Shown one piece after another: positions 38,958-48,871 of a stretch of DNA of 64,000 nt (its first letter is position 1; every line of letters begins with the position of its first letter). The notes below the pieces were generated by a model. It saw nothing but the letters and a program-made list of their open reading frames with translations, searched no databases and was not told the origin of the DNA. This stretch comes from Synechococcales cyanobacterium CRU_2_2. GTDB taxonomy: Bacteria; Cyanobacteriota; Cyanobacteriia; PCC-9006; JAAUQQ01. The position numbers were made by a program, and so were the translations under genes. The stretch spans positions 1 to 64,000 of the forward strand of contig JAAUOP010000005.1 of the NCBI GenBank assembly GCA_012034805.1, read 5' to 3'.

Positions 38958-41401
38958 TTCAATCCGTGAGAAACCCGATCGTCCACCCCAATCCTCAGCT
39001 GGCTGTACTTGAAATTGAACGCGATCGCGCCTCTCGCCACTTTGCACTTCTAAGCTCCAGCTTCCGGGCTGCATCGTCCAAAAGAACTCCGGCTCCGTAC
39101 CCGTTTTGAGCGGCTGACCATTCAATCGCCAGACCACCGGCTCTCCCGCTTGAGCGACGACCTTAAAGGCTAATCGGGCCGCCTGCCCCGCCGCCGGTTC
39201 CAAGACGAAATAATCGTCCTCTCGAGGCACCAAAATGCGAAGCGCTGGGGATGTTTCCGGTGTTTCCGGCTGACTGGCAAGCCACTCGTTATAAACAGGT
39301 GGCAGCTGAAATCCTTTTTGGGCCGAACGTTCATACTCCAACAGATCCTTGGGAGCCAGGTACTCGTCTACGACCGTTGGACAATCTGGGGTGGGCTTAT
39401 ATCCCGAAATCGCACAAATCGGTCGTTTTACCCAGTCATTTCCGAGGGGCGAGAAGGCGGGCGGCTCTTGGGCTTGATGCAGATGCAAGAGGATTCGCTG
39501 CCAAAGGGGTGCGGCACCCATGACGCCGGAGACCTGACGCATGGATTCGCCGGAAAAATTTCCCACCCAAGTTGCAACGGTGTAGTCGGCGCTGAAGCCA
39601 ACGGTCCAGGTGTCGCGAAAATCCGACGAGGTCCCGGTTTTGACCGCTGTCTGGAAGGGAAGGTTCAAAACAGAATCGACGCCAAAGGAGAGGGCACGGG
39701 CGTGGCGATCGCTCAGCATCTGACGAATCAAAGCCCAGGTCGGAGAGGGAGGCAGGGCTGCCAAAGACGATGCTGCAGCACCTGGAATTGCAGCATCGGT
39801 TAGCTGACCAGAATCTGACCGGCTCCAGTCTGCCCTCGGGAGCAATGTCGGTTCAATCCCATCGCCTTGCCTTGCCAGGGTCAGATAGGCGCGAGCCAGT
39901 TCCCAAAGACTGACTTCGCCGCTGCCCAAGGCCAAACCCAGGCCATAGTGCTCGGAGGATTGGGTGAGATGGCGGAAGCCGATCTGCCGCAACCGTGTCA
40001 GAAACGGAGCAACACCCACCTGCTCTAGAACCCGCACCGCTGGAACATTGAGCGAATTGGCCAAGGCTGCCCGGACGCGCATGGGGCCGTGAAACACTTC
40101 GCTGTAGTCCACAGGGCTGTAGACCCGCGCCCCCGGAATCCCATAGCGAGTCGGGACATCGGGCAAAATGGTATTGGACTGAATCGTCCCGGTTTCTAGG
40201 GCGAATTGGTAGAGAAACGGTTTGAGCGTTGAACCGGGCTGGCGCAGCGCCTGAACCCCATCATTGCGACTGACGTCATTGGCCGCGAAGTAATCGGGCG
40301 AGCCAACGTAGGCCAGGACTTCTCCCGTTGGGTTATGGATAACGAGGGCGGCGGCTTGCTGCACCTGGTTGTTGGCGAGGGATTGGACGATCTGCTGCAC
40401 CTGGGCTTCTACGAAACGTTGTAGGGGGCGATCAATCGTCGTGCGCAGCATTGCCGGATGAGCGGTCGGGAGTTGCGCGGCTAACCAAAACAGAGCGTGG
40501 GGAGCTGCCACAATGCCTTGCTGACGCGATCGCACTGCCAACTCTTCTGCCGCCGCCCGCTCTGCCTGGGGACGACTCAAATGCCCCTCCTCGACCAACC
40601 GCTGGAGCACATAGGCCTGTCGCCGCTTGCTAGCCTGCCAATGGGTATAGGGATCTAGGTTCACCGGATCATTCGGCAACCCAGCCAAGAGACTGGCCTG
40701 GGCCAGACTCAGTTCTGCTGCGGGAATCCCGAAATACACCTGGGCCGCAGCTTCGACGCCGTAGATATTGCTGCCCATGGCAGTCGATTCAGATAGGCGG
40801 CCAAGATTTCATCTTTGCTCATGCCAGCCACCAGCCGCCAGGCCAGCCAAATTTCCTGCGCTTTATTCCCCAACGTTCGAGGGTTGGGCTCCAGCATCCG
40901 CGCCAGTTGCATCGTAATCGTTGAGGCACCGCTGACGATGTGGCCCGCTTGGGCGGCTTCGAGCAGCGATCGCCCCAGCGCCCGCAAATCTAATGCTCCA
41001 TGTTGATAAAACCGTTGATCCTCTGCCGCGATGATAGCTTGGAGAAACAGCGGTGAGACCTGGGCCAAAGGAACAACCGTAGTCTGTTCTTGGTCACGGC
41101 TGAGCAGGGTACCCAGGGGGAGTCCGTTGCGATCGCGAAACTCCACCGCCATTTGTTTCTGGACAATATCGCTAGCGCGAATGGGAGCAAGATAGGGGAG
41201 CGATCGCCCCAGCAATCCCACCAGCAGCAAACCCAGAATGCCACGGCGAAGTTTTTGCCACCCTCGGCATCGATGGGTTTTGCCTTGGCGGCAGTATCGA
41301 CGGAAGGATCGGATCAATGGCTGTAAGCGATGGTGTGGTGTTTGGTAAGTCAACGGATTACTCTTGCCCGAGGCTGGTGCTGGCCCGAACAACGCTCTCA
41401 A
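38931..41401 (-). CDS. pbpC: Penicillin-binding protein 1C; apparent 1-nt deletion at 40779-40780
   Basis: AIIAAEDQRFYQHGALDLRALGRSLLEA...GASTITMQLARML (transglycosylase); RQPGSTLKPFLYQFALE (transpeptidase); LNRLP-MGSNIYGVEAAAQVYFG joined across frames. Confidence 0.92.
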
Positions 41402-41457
41402 TCCCTAGGCTAACCGATCACCATGCACGGGTCATCCAATTCCATCCAATGAACAAG

Positions 41458-42290
41458 TTAACCCACTAACTGAGCAATGGTTTGAAGCAATTTTTCTGAG
41501 GTAAAGGGCTTGATTAAAAAGGCTTTGACCGAGTCGCCCAAGGCTTTGGCCTCATTTTGGTTAGAGGCCAGCCCACTGGTCATAATGATGCCCAGCTGGG
41601 GGTTGATCCGATGCAAGGTCTAGACCGCCACCTTACCATCCATTACCGGCATCATCTGATCTAAGCTGTAGACCACAATGGCATCGGTCGAGATATCCAA
41701 AAGAGAGGCCTGCTCACGCATCTTATCTTCAGATTGCTGGCGAGCGATGCTGCTAGAAAGAATGTTAGCAACCGATTGCAGCTGCATAAATTCATCTAGA
41801 TTCTGAGACAGGCTACTCAAGCTTAGTTCGGGAGCACATCATCCGCTCAGAGAAGAATAATCAGCCTTAATTTCTCGTCCTGCAGTGGCAACGGTTTTCC
41901 GAGCTTCGTTTTCTTTTGGTCAGCGGATGATGTGCTCCCCTTAGTTCTGCTAGGGCTGTCTGTTATTGAACCTTATTGTTCAGCCGTTTTTCAATTTTCT
42001 TTTGACTGGTAATATCTCGAGCAATAGCATACAGTATGCCAGATTCAGCATAGAAAGTCGCAGACCAAAGTAGCCAGCGGTAGGAGCCATCTTGGCAACG
42101 GCAGCGGTTTTCAAAGCCGATGATTGATACCTCTGGGACAATTTTTAAGATTCTGCAAGGGTTGCAGCTTGATCATCTGGGTGAACAAAATTGATAAAGG
42201 GCTCTGTAAACAATTGCTGAATTGAAAAGCCTAGGGTTTACTCAAAAGCCGGTTTGAGCAACTTGAAATAACCGTCTATACCGACAACAC
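41458..42290 (-). pseudogene. Remnants of a PAS/response-regulator hybrid sensor kinase
   Basis: REC remnant MMPVMDGKVAV*TLHRINPQLGIIMTSGLASNQNEAKALGDSVKAFLIKPFTSEKLLQTIAQLVG* with in-frame stop; PAS remnant RCRCQDGSYRWLLWSATFYAESGILYAIARDITSQKKIEKRL. Confidence 0.8.
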
Positions 42291-42455
42291 AGAGCAAGTC
42301 CAACGACAGTGAGAAAAATCGTCTTCGATCTGGCATGGCCTGTTTTCTGTTCGGTTCCTGACGAGCGTAACATGGCACAGAGCGCGCTTGATCCATCATC
42401 TGTTGAGAATTCACTATTGAAAGTTTATGATTGAAAACTCAGCCTTAAAAGTTCA

Positions 42456-45428
42456 TCATTGAGAACTCTCAACGATGGCCTGAGGGTTTGTTTTATCCTG
42501 CAACACCTGTTGCAGCGTTTCGAGCAGTTTCGTAGTGGTGTAGGGTTTGGCTAGGATCGCGTCCACCTTATGTTTCGCAACAAAATGTTTCGCAACAAAA
42601 TCCTTAGGGGTTTGTGCAAAGCTTAGCCCACTCATGGCAATCAACCGAACTCCAGGTGCCATTCTTTGGAGAGTTCGAATGGCTGTCTCCCCACCCATAA
42701 TGGGCATCATCATGTCCATGATCACCACACTGATAGTTTCTGAATACTGGGCAAAGAGTGCGATCGCCTCAATCCCATCTTGGGCCGTTAACACTCGATA
42801 CCCGTAGGTTTCCAAAGCCACCTGAGTAATAGCTCGAACCCCAGGCTCATCATCGACAACGAGAATCAGCTGGCCTTCTCCAGCAGGAAGGGCAGGATCA
42901 ATCGGAAGCGGAGCGGCAGACGTCTTGACCGCAGGTAGGAAAACCTGGAACGCTGTTCCTTTCCCCACTTGGCTAGAAACGGTAACAAAACCACCATGTT
43001 CTCTAACAATTCCAAGCACTGTCGGGAGCCCTAATCCGGTTCCGCCCTCTATTCCTTTCGTCGTGAAGAACGGCGTAAAAATCTGTGCTAGCGTCTCAGA
43101 ATTCATACCTATGCCAGTATCCGTCACCACAATGTTCACGTAGGCCCCGATATGGGCATCAGCGCTCACTTGAATATAGCTCTCATCGATGCGTAGATTA
43201 GAGGCGTTCAGGGTTAGCCTACCCCCCTCTGGCATGGAATCTCGGGCATTCACACACAAGTTAATCAGCACTTGATGAATGCGCGTCGCATTGCCTTCAA
43301 TCATCCATAAATCTGGTGCAATCAGTGTCTCAACTTGAATTGAGCGAGGAAACGTATTCCGTACTAATTCATGAATTTCCTGTAATGAATGCTTGAGCAG
43401 TAGAATCCCACGTTTCCCCTCCTGTCCACGCGCAAAGGATAGAATCTGATTGACAACATCGCTACCGCGTTTTGCGCTCCGGTATAGAATATCAATCAGC
43501 TGCTGGGTCGATGGATCGATATTATCGAGCTTGGTGGGAAGCAGCTGAGCAATGCCAATAATGGGTGTCAAAATGTTGTTGAGGTCATGGGCAATGCCGC
43601 TGGCCAGAGTACCCAGGCTTTCTAACCGTTGAATTCGCAGAAACTTTTCTTCCAGTTGCTTCTTTTCGATGCTGATTTCGGCTTGGCGAATGGCGATCGC
43701 CATCTGCACAGCAAGTCTATCCAAAACTTCAATCTCACTCGCTTTCCAGTGGCGCGTTTGGCTGCATTGATGGGCAATCAAAAGCCCCCAAAGCTGGTCA
43801 TCAAAGAGAATCGGAACGGTGAGGTTAGCCTTGACTTGGCTTTGGATCAGGAACTGAATGTGACAGTCACTGAGATCTGCCGCTTGAATGTCGTCAATGG
43901 CACGTTTGCGCCCTTGCCGATAGGCCTGACGGCCTTCCAATTTAAAGTAAGCATCTTGAATATGCACATTAAGTCGACTAGGCCATCCCTCACCCACCGA
44001 CTCTGCAATCACCGTGCCGCTCATGTCAGGATCAAAGCGATAAACTAAGACGCGATCGGCCTGCAAAAAATCTCGGACTTCTGTCACCGCACTATCGAGA
44101 ATGTCGGGCAAGCTGAGAAATTGCTGAATGCGTCCAGCGATCGCCGAAAACATATCCGCTTCATCGACTTGAGATTTGATCGTTTCAGCGTAGGTCTGCA
44201 CATCCTGAACTAGCGCCGTGGTGCGATTTTGCAAAAATTGCAGTGGCAGAACCTCGCCATGTTGACGGCGCAAGGAGCGAAACACTTGTCTCATTTCCAG
44301 CGGACTAATCGCTTGCATCAACTGGGTTTGCGTCATGAGGCCTTGGAGAATGCCCTCAGCACTGGTAACCACGAGGTGACGAATACGGTGATGTTTCATA
44401 CGCCGATGGGCTAGCCACACAGAATCGTGGGGTGCGACGCAAAAAACGGGCGTACTCATCACCGCACTTGCCGAGATTTGGGCAAGGTCTGGACCTAGAT
44501 GGTACAGCTGCAGAATATCTCGCTCGGTCATAATTCCGACCGGGCGCTGGGCCAAGATGTCAAAAGGCTTGTTGGCGGCGAAGGGCTGAGTCAAAAGTAC
44601 ACAGCTGCTCTGCTCATCCGTCATGCGCTGGGCCACCTCCAACACGGAGGCTGATGCAGGAACCCGCGTGAATCGGGCTGTCATCACGCTTTCGACCCGA
44701 CAGCCGCTTTGCAAATCGGTCGGTTCTAGAGCGTTTTCAATGCTTTGGGGGGTGACTAGGCCCAGCAGACGCTGGTGTTCATCAACGACAGGCAAATGCT
44801 GGACTCCGTGCTGCTCAAATAGCTGTAGCGCGGAAAAGATGTTTTGGTCTGCTGAGGTTTGTAAACAAACGACGGGTGATTTTACAACGTCCCCCAGGGT
44901 CAGGCCTTCTAAGCTTTTGCCAGAGGTGAGCAGGCGGACTAAGTCTTGCTCAGTAAAAATTCCTTTCAGCTGGCTGTTATTGAGGACAAGGGCACAGCCT
45001 GGTGATTGAATTTCTGTGCTAAGGCTGTACTGCTCATCGCTGCGTTGATCAGGGCCGCGTTGATCACACCCATGGGCTGACGTAAAGCTCTCAAGATGAT
45101 CGTAACGATGATCCGTGTAATTGTCATAATTGGGGCCAAGATTGGAGCTAGGGCTGCCATCGCTGGATTGAATGCCTTGCGGATCGACTGCCCACGGATT
45201 AACTGGCTGCTGAGTAAGCAATTGCTCAGCAGCCAGCGGTTCTGGTGGTCGAGCGCACCAATTTCTCCACACCTGATTCATCAACGAAATAGCCTCGGCG
45301 AGAGGGACTTCGGCTGCAATGACCAGCGGGTTACGTTCGGTAGCTTGGGCAAGAAGAAGCTGAGTTTGCTGCATGTAGACTCCTGGGGCGGAGGCTCCTC
45401 GGTGGTGAAATGTTGGCTTGCAAAGCAC
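42456..45428 (-). CDS. Hybrid histidine kinase: CBS domains, GAF/phytochrome-type domain, HisKA, HATPase, REC
   Basis: CBS repeats (PVVCLQTSADQNIFSALQLFEQHGVQHLPVVDEHQRLLGLVT); LQADRVLVYRFDPDMSGTVIAESV; GIAHDLNNILTPI; VVTDTGIGM; LVVDDEPGVRAITQ...VIMDMMMPIMGGE. Confidence 0.92.
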   Translation of the reverse strand: MLCKPTFHHRGASAPGVYMQQTQLLLAQATERNPLVIAAEVPLAEAISLMNQVWRNWCARPPEPLAAEQLLTQQPVNPWAVDPQGIQSSDGSPSSNLGPNYDNYTDHRYDHLESFTSAHGCDQRGPDQRSDEQYSLSTEIQSPGCALVLNNSQLKGIFTEQDLVRLLTSGKSLEGLTLGDVVKSPVVCLQTSADQNIFSALQLFEQHGVQHLPVVDEHQRLLGLVTPQSIENALEPTDLQSGCRVESVMTARFTRVPASASVLEVAQRMTDEQSSCVLLTQPFAANKPFDILAQRPVGIMTERDILQLYHLGPDLAQISASAVMSTPVFCVAPHDSVWLAHRRMKHHRIRHLVVTSAEGILQGLMTQTQLMQAISPLEMRQVFRSLRRQHGEVLPLQFLQNRTTALVQDVQTYAETIKSQVDEADMFSAIAGRIQQFLSLPDILDSAVTEVRDFLQADRVLVYRFDPDMSGTVIAESVGEGWPSRLNVHIQDAYFKLEGRQAYRQGRKRAIDDIQAADLSDCHIQFLIQSQVKANLTVPILFDDQLWGLLIAHQCSQTRHWKASEIEVLDRLAVQMAIAIRQAEISIEKKQLEEKFLRIQRLESLGTLASGIAHDLNNILTPIIGIAQLLPTKLDNIDPSTQQLIDILYRSAKRGSDVVNQILSFARGQEGKRGILLLKHSLQEIHELVRNTFPRSIQVETLIAPDLWMIEGNATRIHQVLINLCVNARDSMPEGGRLTLNASNLRIDESYIQVSADAHIGAYVNIVVTDTGIGMNSETLAQIFTPFFTTKGIEGGTGLGLPTVLGIVREHGGFVTVSSQVGKGTAFQVFLPAVKTSAAPLPIDPALPAGEGQLILVVDDEPGVRAITQVALETYGYRVLTAQDGIEAIALFAQYSETISVVIMDMMMPIMGGETAIRTLQRMAPGVRLIAMSGLSFAQTPKDFVAKHFVAKHKVDAILAKPYTTTKLLETLQQVLQDKTNPQAIVESSQ

Positions 45429-45898
45429 ACAACACCCATGCTCGGCAAGGATTCGGTTGTAATTAGATTGCGATGGTCTCCTCTATGCACACCATAACAC
45501 CTTCGTCTCTAAACAAGAGTCCGCTATCGCTCTTACGCTCTGTACGGCTCAAGTCGAGCCAAAATCCTCACAAGTTTTTCTGGCCACCCGGCGTGTTGTT
45601 GTCCGGTGGTCGGTTAGGGCTAGAGGGGACGACCGCTCATGAAGAGTTTGCAAAGCATCAAGACAGTATTTTCACTGCCTCAATCTAGCCGTATAGTTGA
45701 CTGAAGATAGAGATTATACTGACAAGAGTAGAGTACATTCAGCCGAATGGGTTGACTGTAAACCTCAGAGCTTCGGGCCTGAAGAATCGCTCTAGTCAGG
45801 ATTGTTGAGCTCGAAATTCGCTATCCCCCCTAGGTCGCCCCCACCCTAGACTGCCCTGCAAGGCTTGTGCGATTAGCCACCTTCATCCGTGTGTTGCG

Positions 45899-46136
45899 AT
45901 GATTCATCGACTTTGGCTCATTATCGCCAGTTCAATCGTCAGCTCCCTTACCCTTACGGGACTCGTCGTACTGTTCCAGATTTTTTCCCAAAAACCATGG
46001 CCTCTTCGGCCCAACCGACTCAAAGCCAACATCCAACGGCACTCCCCTGGATTAAAACCGAGTCGGACTGTGTGGGAAAAACGCGTCGCTGGAAAGAGAA
46101 TCTCTGCTTTGAAGCCAACCATAACCCCATGTTCTA
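45899..46136 (+). CDS. Small membrane protein, reconstructed across an apparent 1-nt deletion in T6 at 45981-45986
   Basis: Restored reading MIHRLWLIIASSIVSSLTLTGLVVLFQIFFPKTMASSAQPTQSQHPTALPWIKTESDCVGKTRRWKENLCFEANHNPMF*. Confidence 0.5.
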
Positions 46137-46236
46137 AAGCGATCGCCCAGTTGGTGCAATGCCCCATACCAGCGGGGCGAAGGGCGACTCGTCCCGACGT
46201 CAGATTGGGGTGGCCAAACTTATGCCCCCGGGTCTA

Positions 46237-46701
46237 CTAGTTGAATTGATCACTCAGATGTTTGTCGTCAAATAAATCAATTCCAACCGCAGATTTAATT
46301 AAATAGAGCAAAATTACTAAGGATAGGCTCACAAATAAATTCATGCTGAGCAGCAGCAAGACCGCGATCGCCCCATTACCCAGCCGTTCTAGCCAACTGA
46401 GCTTGCGATCGCGCGCATTTTTCCGTCGCTCCTTACCCAAGAAAAATACGACAAAATAGCGAGCAAACAATACATTGATCCCAAAGCGCACATCCAGCAC
46501 CTTGGGAGCCGGATTGGGCAGCGCCAGGGCAATCACTCGCTGCACCTCGGCCAGTTGGTCAGCATTGAGCGCAGCGCGAGTGTCTGCCGAGAGCTGGTCG
46601 AGGTAGTCTTCGGGCGAGCGCAAGGACTGGCCAGAGCGAGCATCTCCGGGCGGAAAAGCGCTGGAATCTCCGGTCGGTGGGTTATTCAGTGAGTCATTCA
46701 C
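46237..46701 (-). CDS. Hypothetical membrane protein
   Basis: 154 aa ORF with one or two C-terminal TM segments. Confidence 0.55.
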   Translation of the reverse strand: MNDSLNNPPTGDSSAFPPGDARSGQSLRSPEDYLDQLSADTRAALNADQLAEVQRVIALALPNPAPKVLDVRFGINVLFARYFVVFFLGKERRKNARDRKLSWLERLGNGAIAVLLLLSMNLFVSLSLVILLYLIKSAVGIDLFDDKHLSDQFN

Positions 46702-46704
46702 GGG

Positions 46705-47175
46705 CTAAACCTGCTCCAACGCCACACCCAGGCCCATCGCTCCGCCGTACAGCACGGTCAGGGCACAACGCCAAAAGCGGCGATCGCCCAACCGCTGCCA
46801 CATGCGCGAAGTCTGGGCCACCACCACCAAGAGCACAGCCCCCGCCAACCAAAGTCCCAGCAGCGTCATCGCCCAAAGCTGAGGCTGATTCCAGGCCGAA
46901 AACGCGTCCCACTGCAACGGCCAGGGCCGCCAAGCCACCGCGACCAACAGCAGCAGCGTCAGGCCACAGCCCGAGAGAAACAGAGCCTCCGTCGTGACCC
47001 ACACGAGATACAACAACCCCAGATAGACAGCCCCGTACAGCAAACCTGGCACTTGGAACAGCGCCAGCAGAGATCCCAGGGCAAAACAACCGGCGATCGC
47101 CAACAGCAACCCCACTGAAGAAATTGCCTTAGCGGACACAAAAAACGGCATGGGCGCAACCAGTTCGTGAAGCAA
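46705..47175 (-). CDS. Hypothetical polytopic membrane protein
   Basis: 156 aa, four hydrophobic segments; 3 bp upstream of the 46237-46701 ORF. Confidence 0.55.
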   Translation of the reverse strand: MLHELVAPMPFFVSAKAISSVGLLLAIAGCFALGSLLALFQVPGLLYGAVYLGLLYLVWVTTEALFLSGCGLTLLLLVAVAWRPWPLQWDAFSAWNQPQLWAMTLLGLWLAGAVLLVVVAQTSRMWQRLGDRRFWRCALTVLYGGAMGLGVALEQV

Positions 47176-47258
47176 TCACAACGCCTTCAGCCTAGTCTCC
47201 AGGGTCGAGAATCTCCCAGGGAGAATTCACGGACTGATTCACGAGCTTACGCACAAAC

Positions 47259-47618
47259 TTACGCAGCAGCAGTAATATCAACCCAGACTTCACCGTTTTC
47301 GACCTTCGTCGCAAAGACCGGCAATGGGATCTCGGCCTTGATCATACCCATCACCTTTCCGATGCCAGGAGGGAACGGCGTCCAGTTCTGCACGGCTCCA
47401 GAGCACAGGTCAAAGGCGCTGCGGTGAAAGGGACAAACGATCGCACCCTCGACGATTTTGCCTTTTTTCATCGGCAGTTTCATATGGGGGCAACTATTAG
47501 CCACGGCGTGGATGCTGCCTTCGTGGTTGAGCAGTAATATTTTCTGGCCTTCCAGATTGACAACCTGACGAGCATTCGGGCCGAGGTCGGCAACGGGTAG
47601 GGCTTTAGTCCAGCTCAT
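47259..47618 (-). CDS. Rieske (2Fe-2S) domain protein
   Basis: NSCPHMKLPMKKGKIVEGAIVCPFHRSAFDLCSG: CxH...CxxH. Confidence 0.93.
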   Translation of the reverse strand: MSWTKALPVADLGPNARQVVNLEGQKILLLNHEGSIHAVANSCPHMKLPMKKGKIVEGAIVCPFHRSAFDLCSGAVQNWTPFPPGIGKVMGMIKAEIPLPVFATKVENGEVWVDITAAA

Positions 47619-47755
47619 GCAATGACTCCTGATTTTGGGAAATTTTAAAATTGATTTGATAAGGAAACTATCCCTGAAGCACTGCCCCTTGTAAATCCCC
47701 CGCCGATCGCCGAGCCATTCTTCAGGGATTTTCGAGCCCGTTGCTTGAAGGTTTG

Positions 47756-48362
47756 TTACCCAAGTATTTGCCAGGAGCTGCTGGTGTCGGGCGATCGCAG
47801 TCCAAGGGTTTGCGTGACGATGTTGCCATTCATCAGCCAGGTTTCACTTTGCCCGGTGGGGGTGTACCAGGTGAGGTCGGCTTTGCCGTCTTGGTTGTAA
47901 TCGGCGATCGCCCCCAAATTCTGACCAGCCTGCATCGTTTGGCGAATGATGGCCTGGGGCTGGGTGCGGCTGAGGCCATTCATGAACCAGATGGCGGCTT
48001 GGTTTTGGCTGGTGTGAATCCAGAGGAGGTCGTCGGTGCCGTTGCCGTCGAAGTCGCCGCTGCCTTGGAGTTGCCACTGGGTGTCAGTTTGTTGGCTATC
48101 AAACTGGGCGCGTTCTTTGATCGCAGCGTTTTCGAGGGACCAGGTGACGATTTCTCCGGTGTTGTGGTTGTACCAGAGGAGGTCGGTCGTGTTGTCGTTG
48201 TTGAAGTCGCCGGAGCCGGAGAGCTGCCAGATGCGATCGTTGATGGGAGCAAGCTCGATGGTGGCGGTGGCTTGGGTGTCGTTCATCAGCCAGAGGAGGT
48301 TTTGGCCGGTGGCGGTGTTGCGCCAGGCGAGGTCTGTGTGGCTATCATCGTTGAGGTCCGAT
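47756..48362 (-). pseudogene. FG-GAP/VCBS repeat protein lacking its native N-terminus
   Basis: Repeats SSDLNDDSHTDLAWRN, SGDFNNDNTTDLLWYN, SGDFDGNGTDDLLWIH, IADYNQDGKADLTWYT; upstream sequence is transposase-derived. Confidence 0.7.
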
Positions 48363-48574
48363 GACCTTCCAATATCGCCTCTTCGCTCACTTTTTTGTTC
48401 GACCACAGTCGATAGGTCGCTTTCGTTTTTGCCCAGTTGCCACTCGCCTCCGGCACACTCGCCTCCGGCTGCTCCGCTAGGTCTTCTTCAATCCACAATC
48501 TCCATCAAGCGTCGATTGAGTCTAGCGTCTGTCAATGCTGCTGTTTGCAGCTCCTGCTTTGCCCAATTTTGCAT
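48345..48574 (-). pseudogene. IS4-family (Tn5-like) transposase N-terminal remnant
   Basis: MQNWAKQELQTAALTDARLNRRLMEIV / EEDLAEQPEASVPEASGNWAKTKATYRLWSNKKVSEEAILEGHRTST in two frames. Confidence 0.8.
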
Positions 48575-48871
48575 GACTTGTCACCGCTCCTGGCTGGCAT
48601 CGTCATCACCAGAGTAGATGATTTTCATCCACTCTCAAAACCACGCTACACAATACTTTGGAGACTTATGGGTAAAGCATAGATGGCCAGTGAGGTCGTT
48701 TCCTCCGGATGCCGACAATCACCCATGACCTGCTTTGTGTGCATTGTCGATAGGGGCGACTTTTGGTAGGGTCATGAAAAGAGTCAACTAAATATTGTGT
48801 TGAGCTGAATGAGCATCTGGCTCGTGAGTACGTTTTTCCCAAGACTATTTTCAGGTCGGTAACATAGCAAA

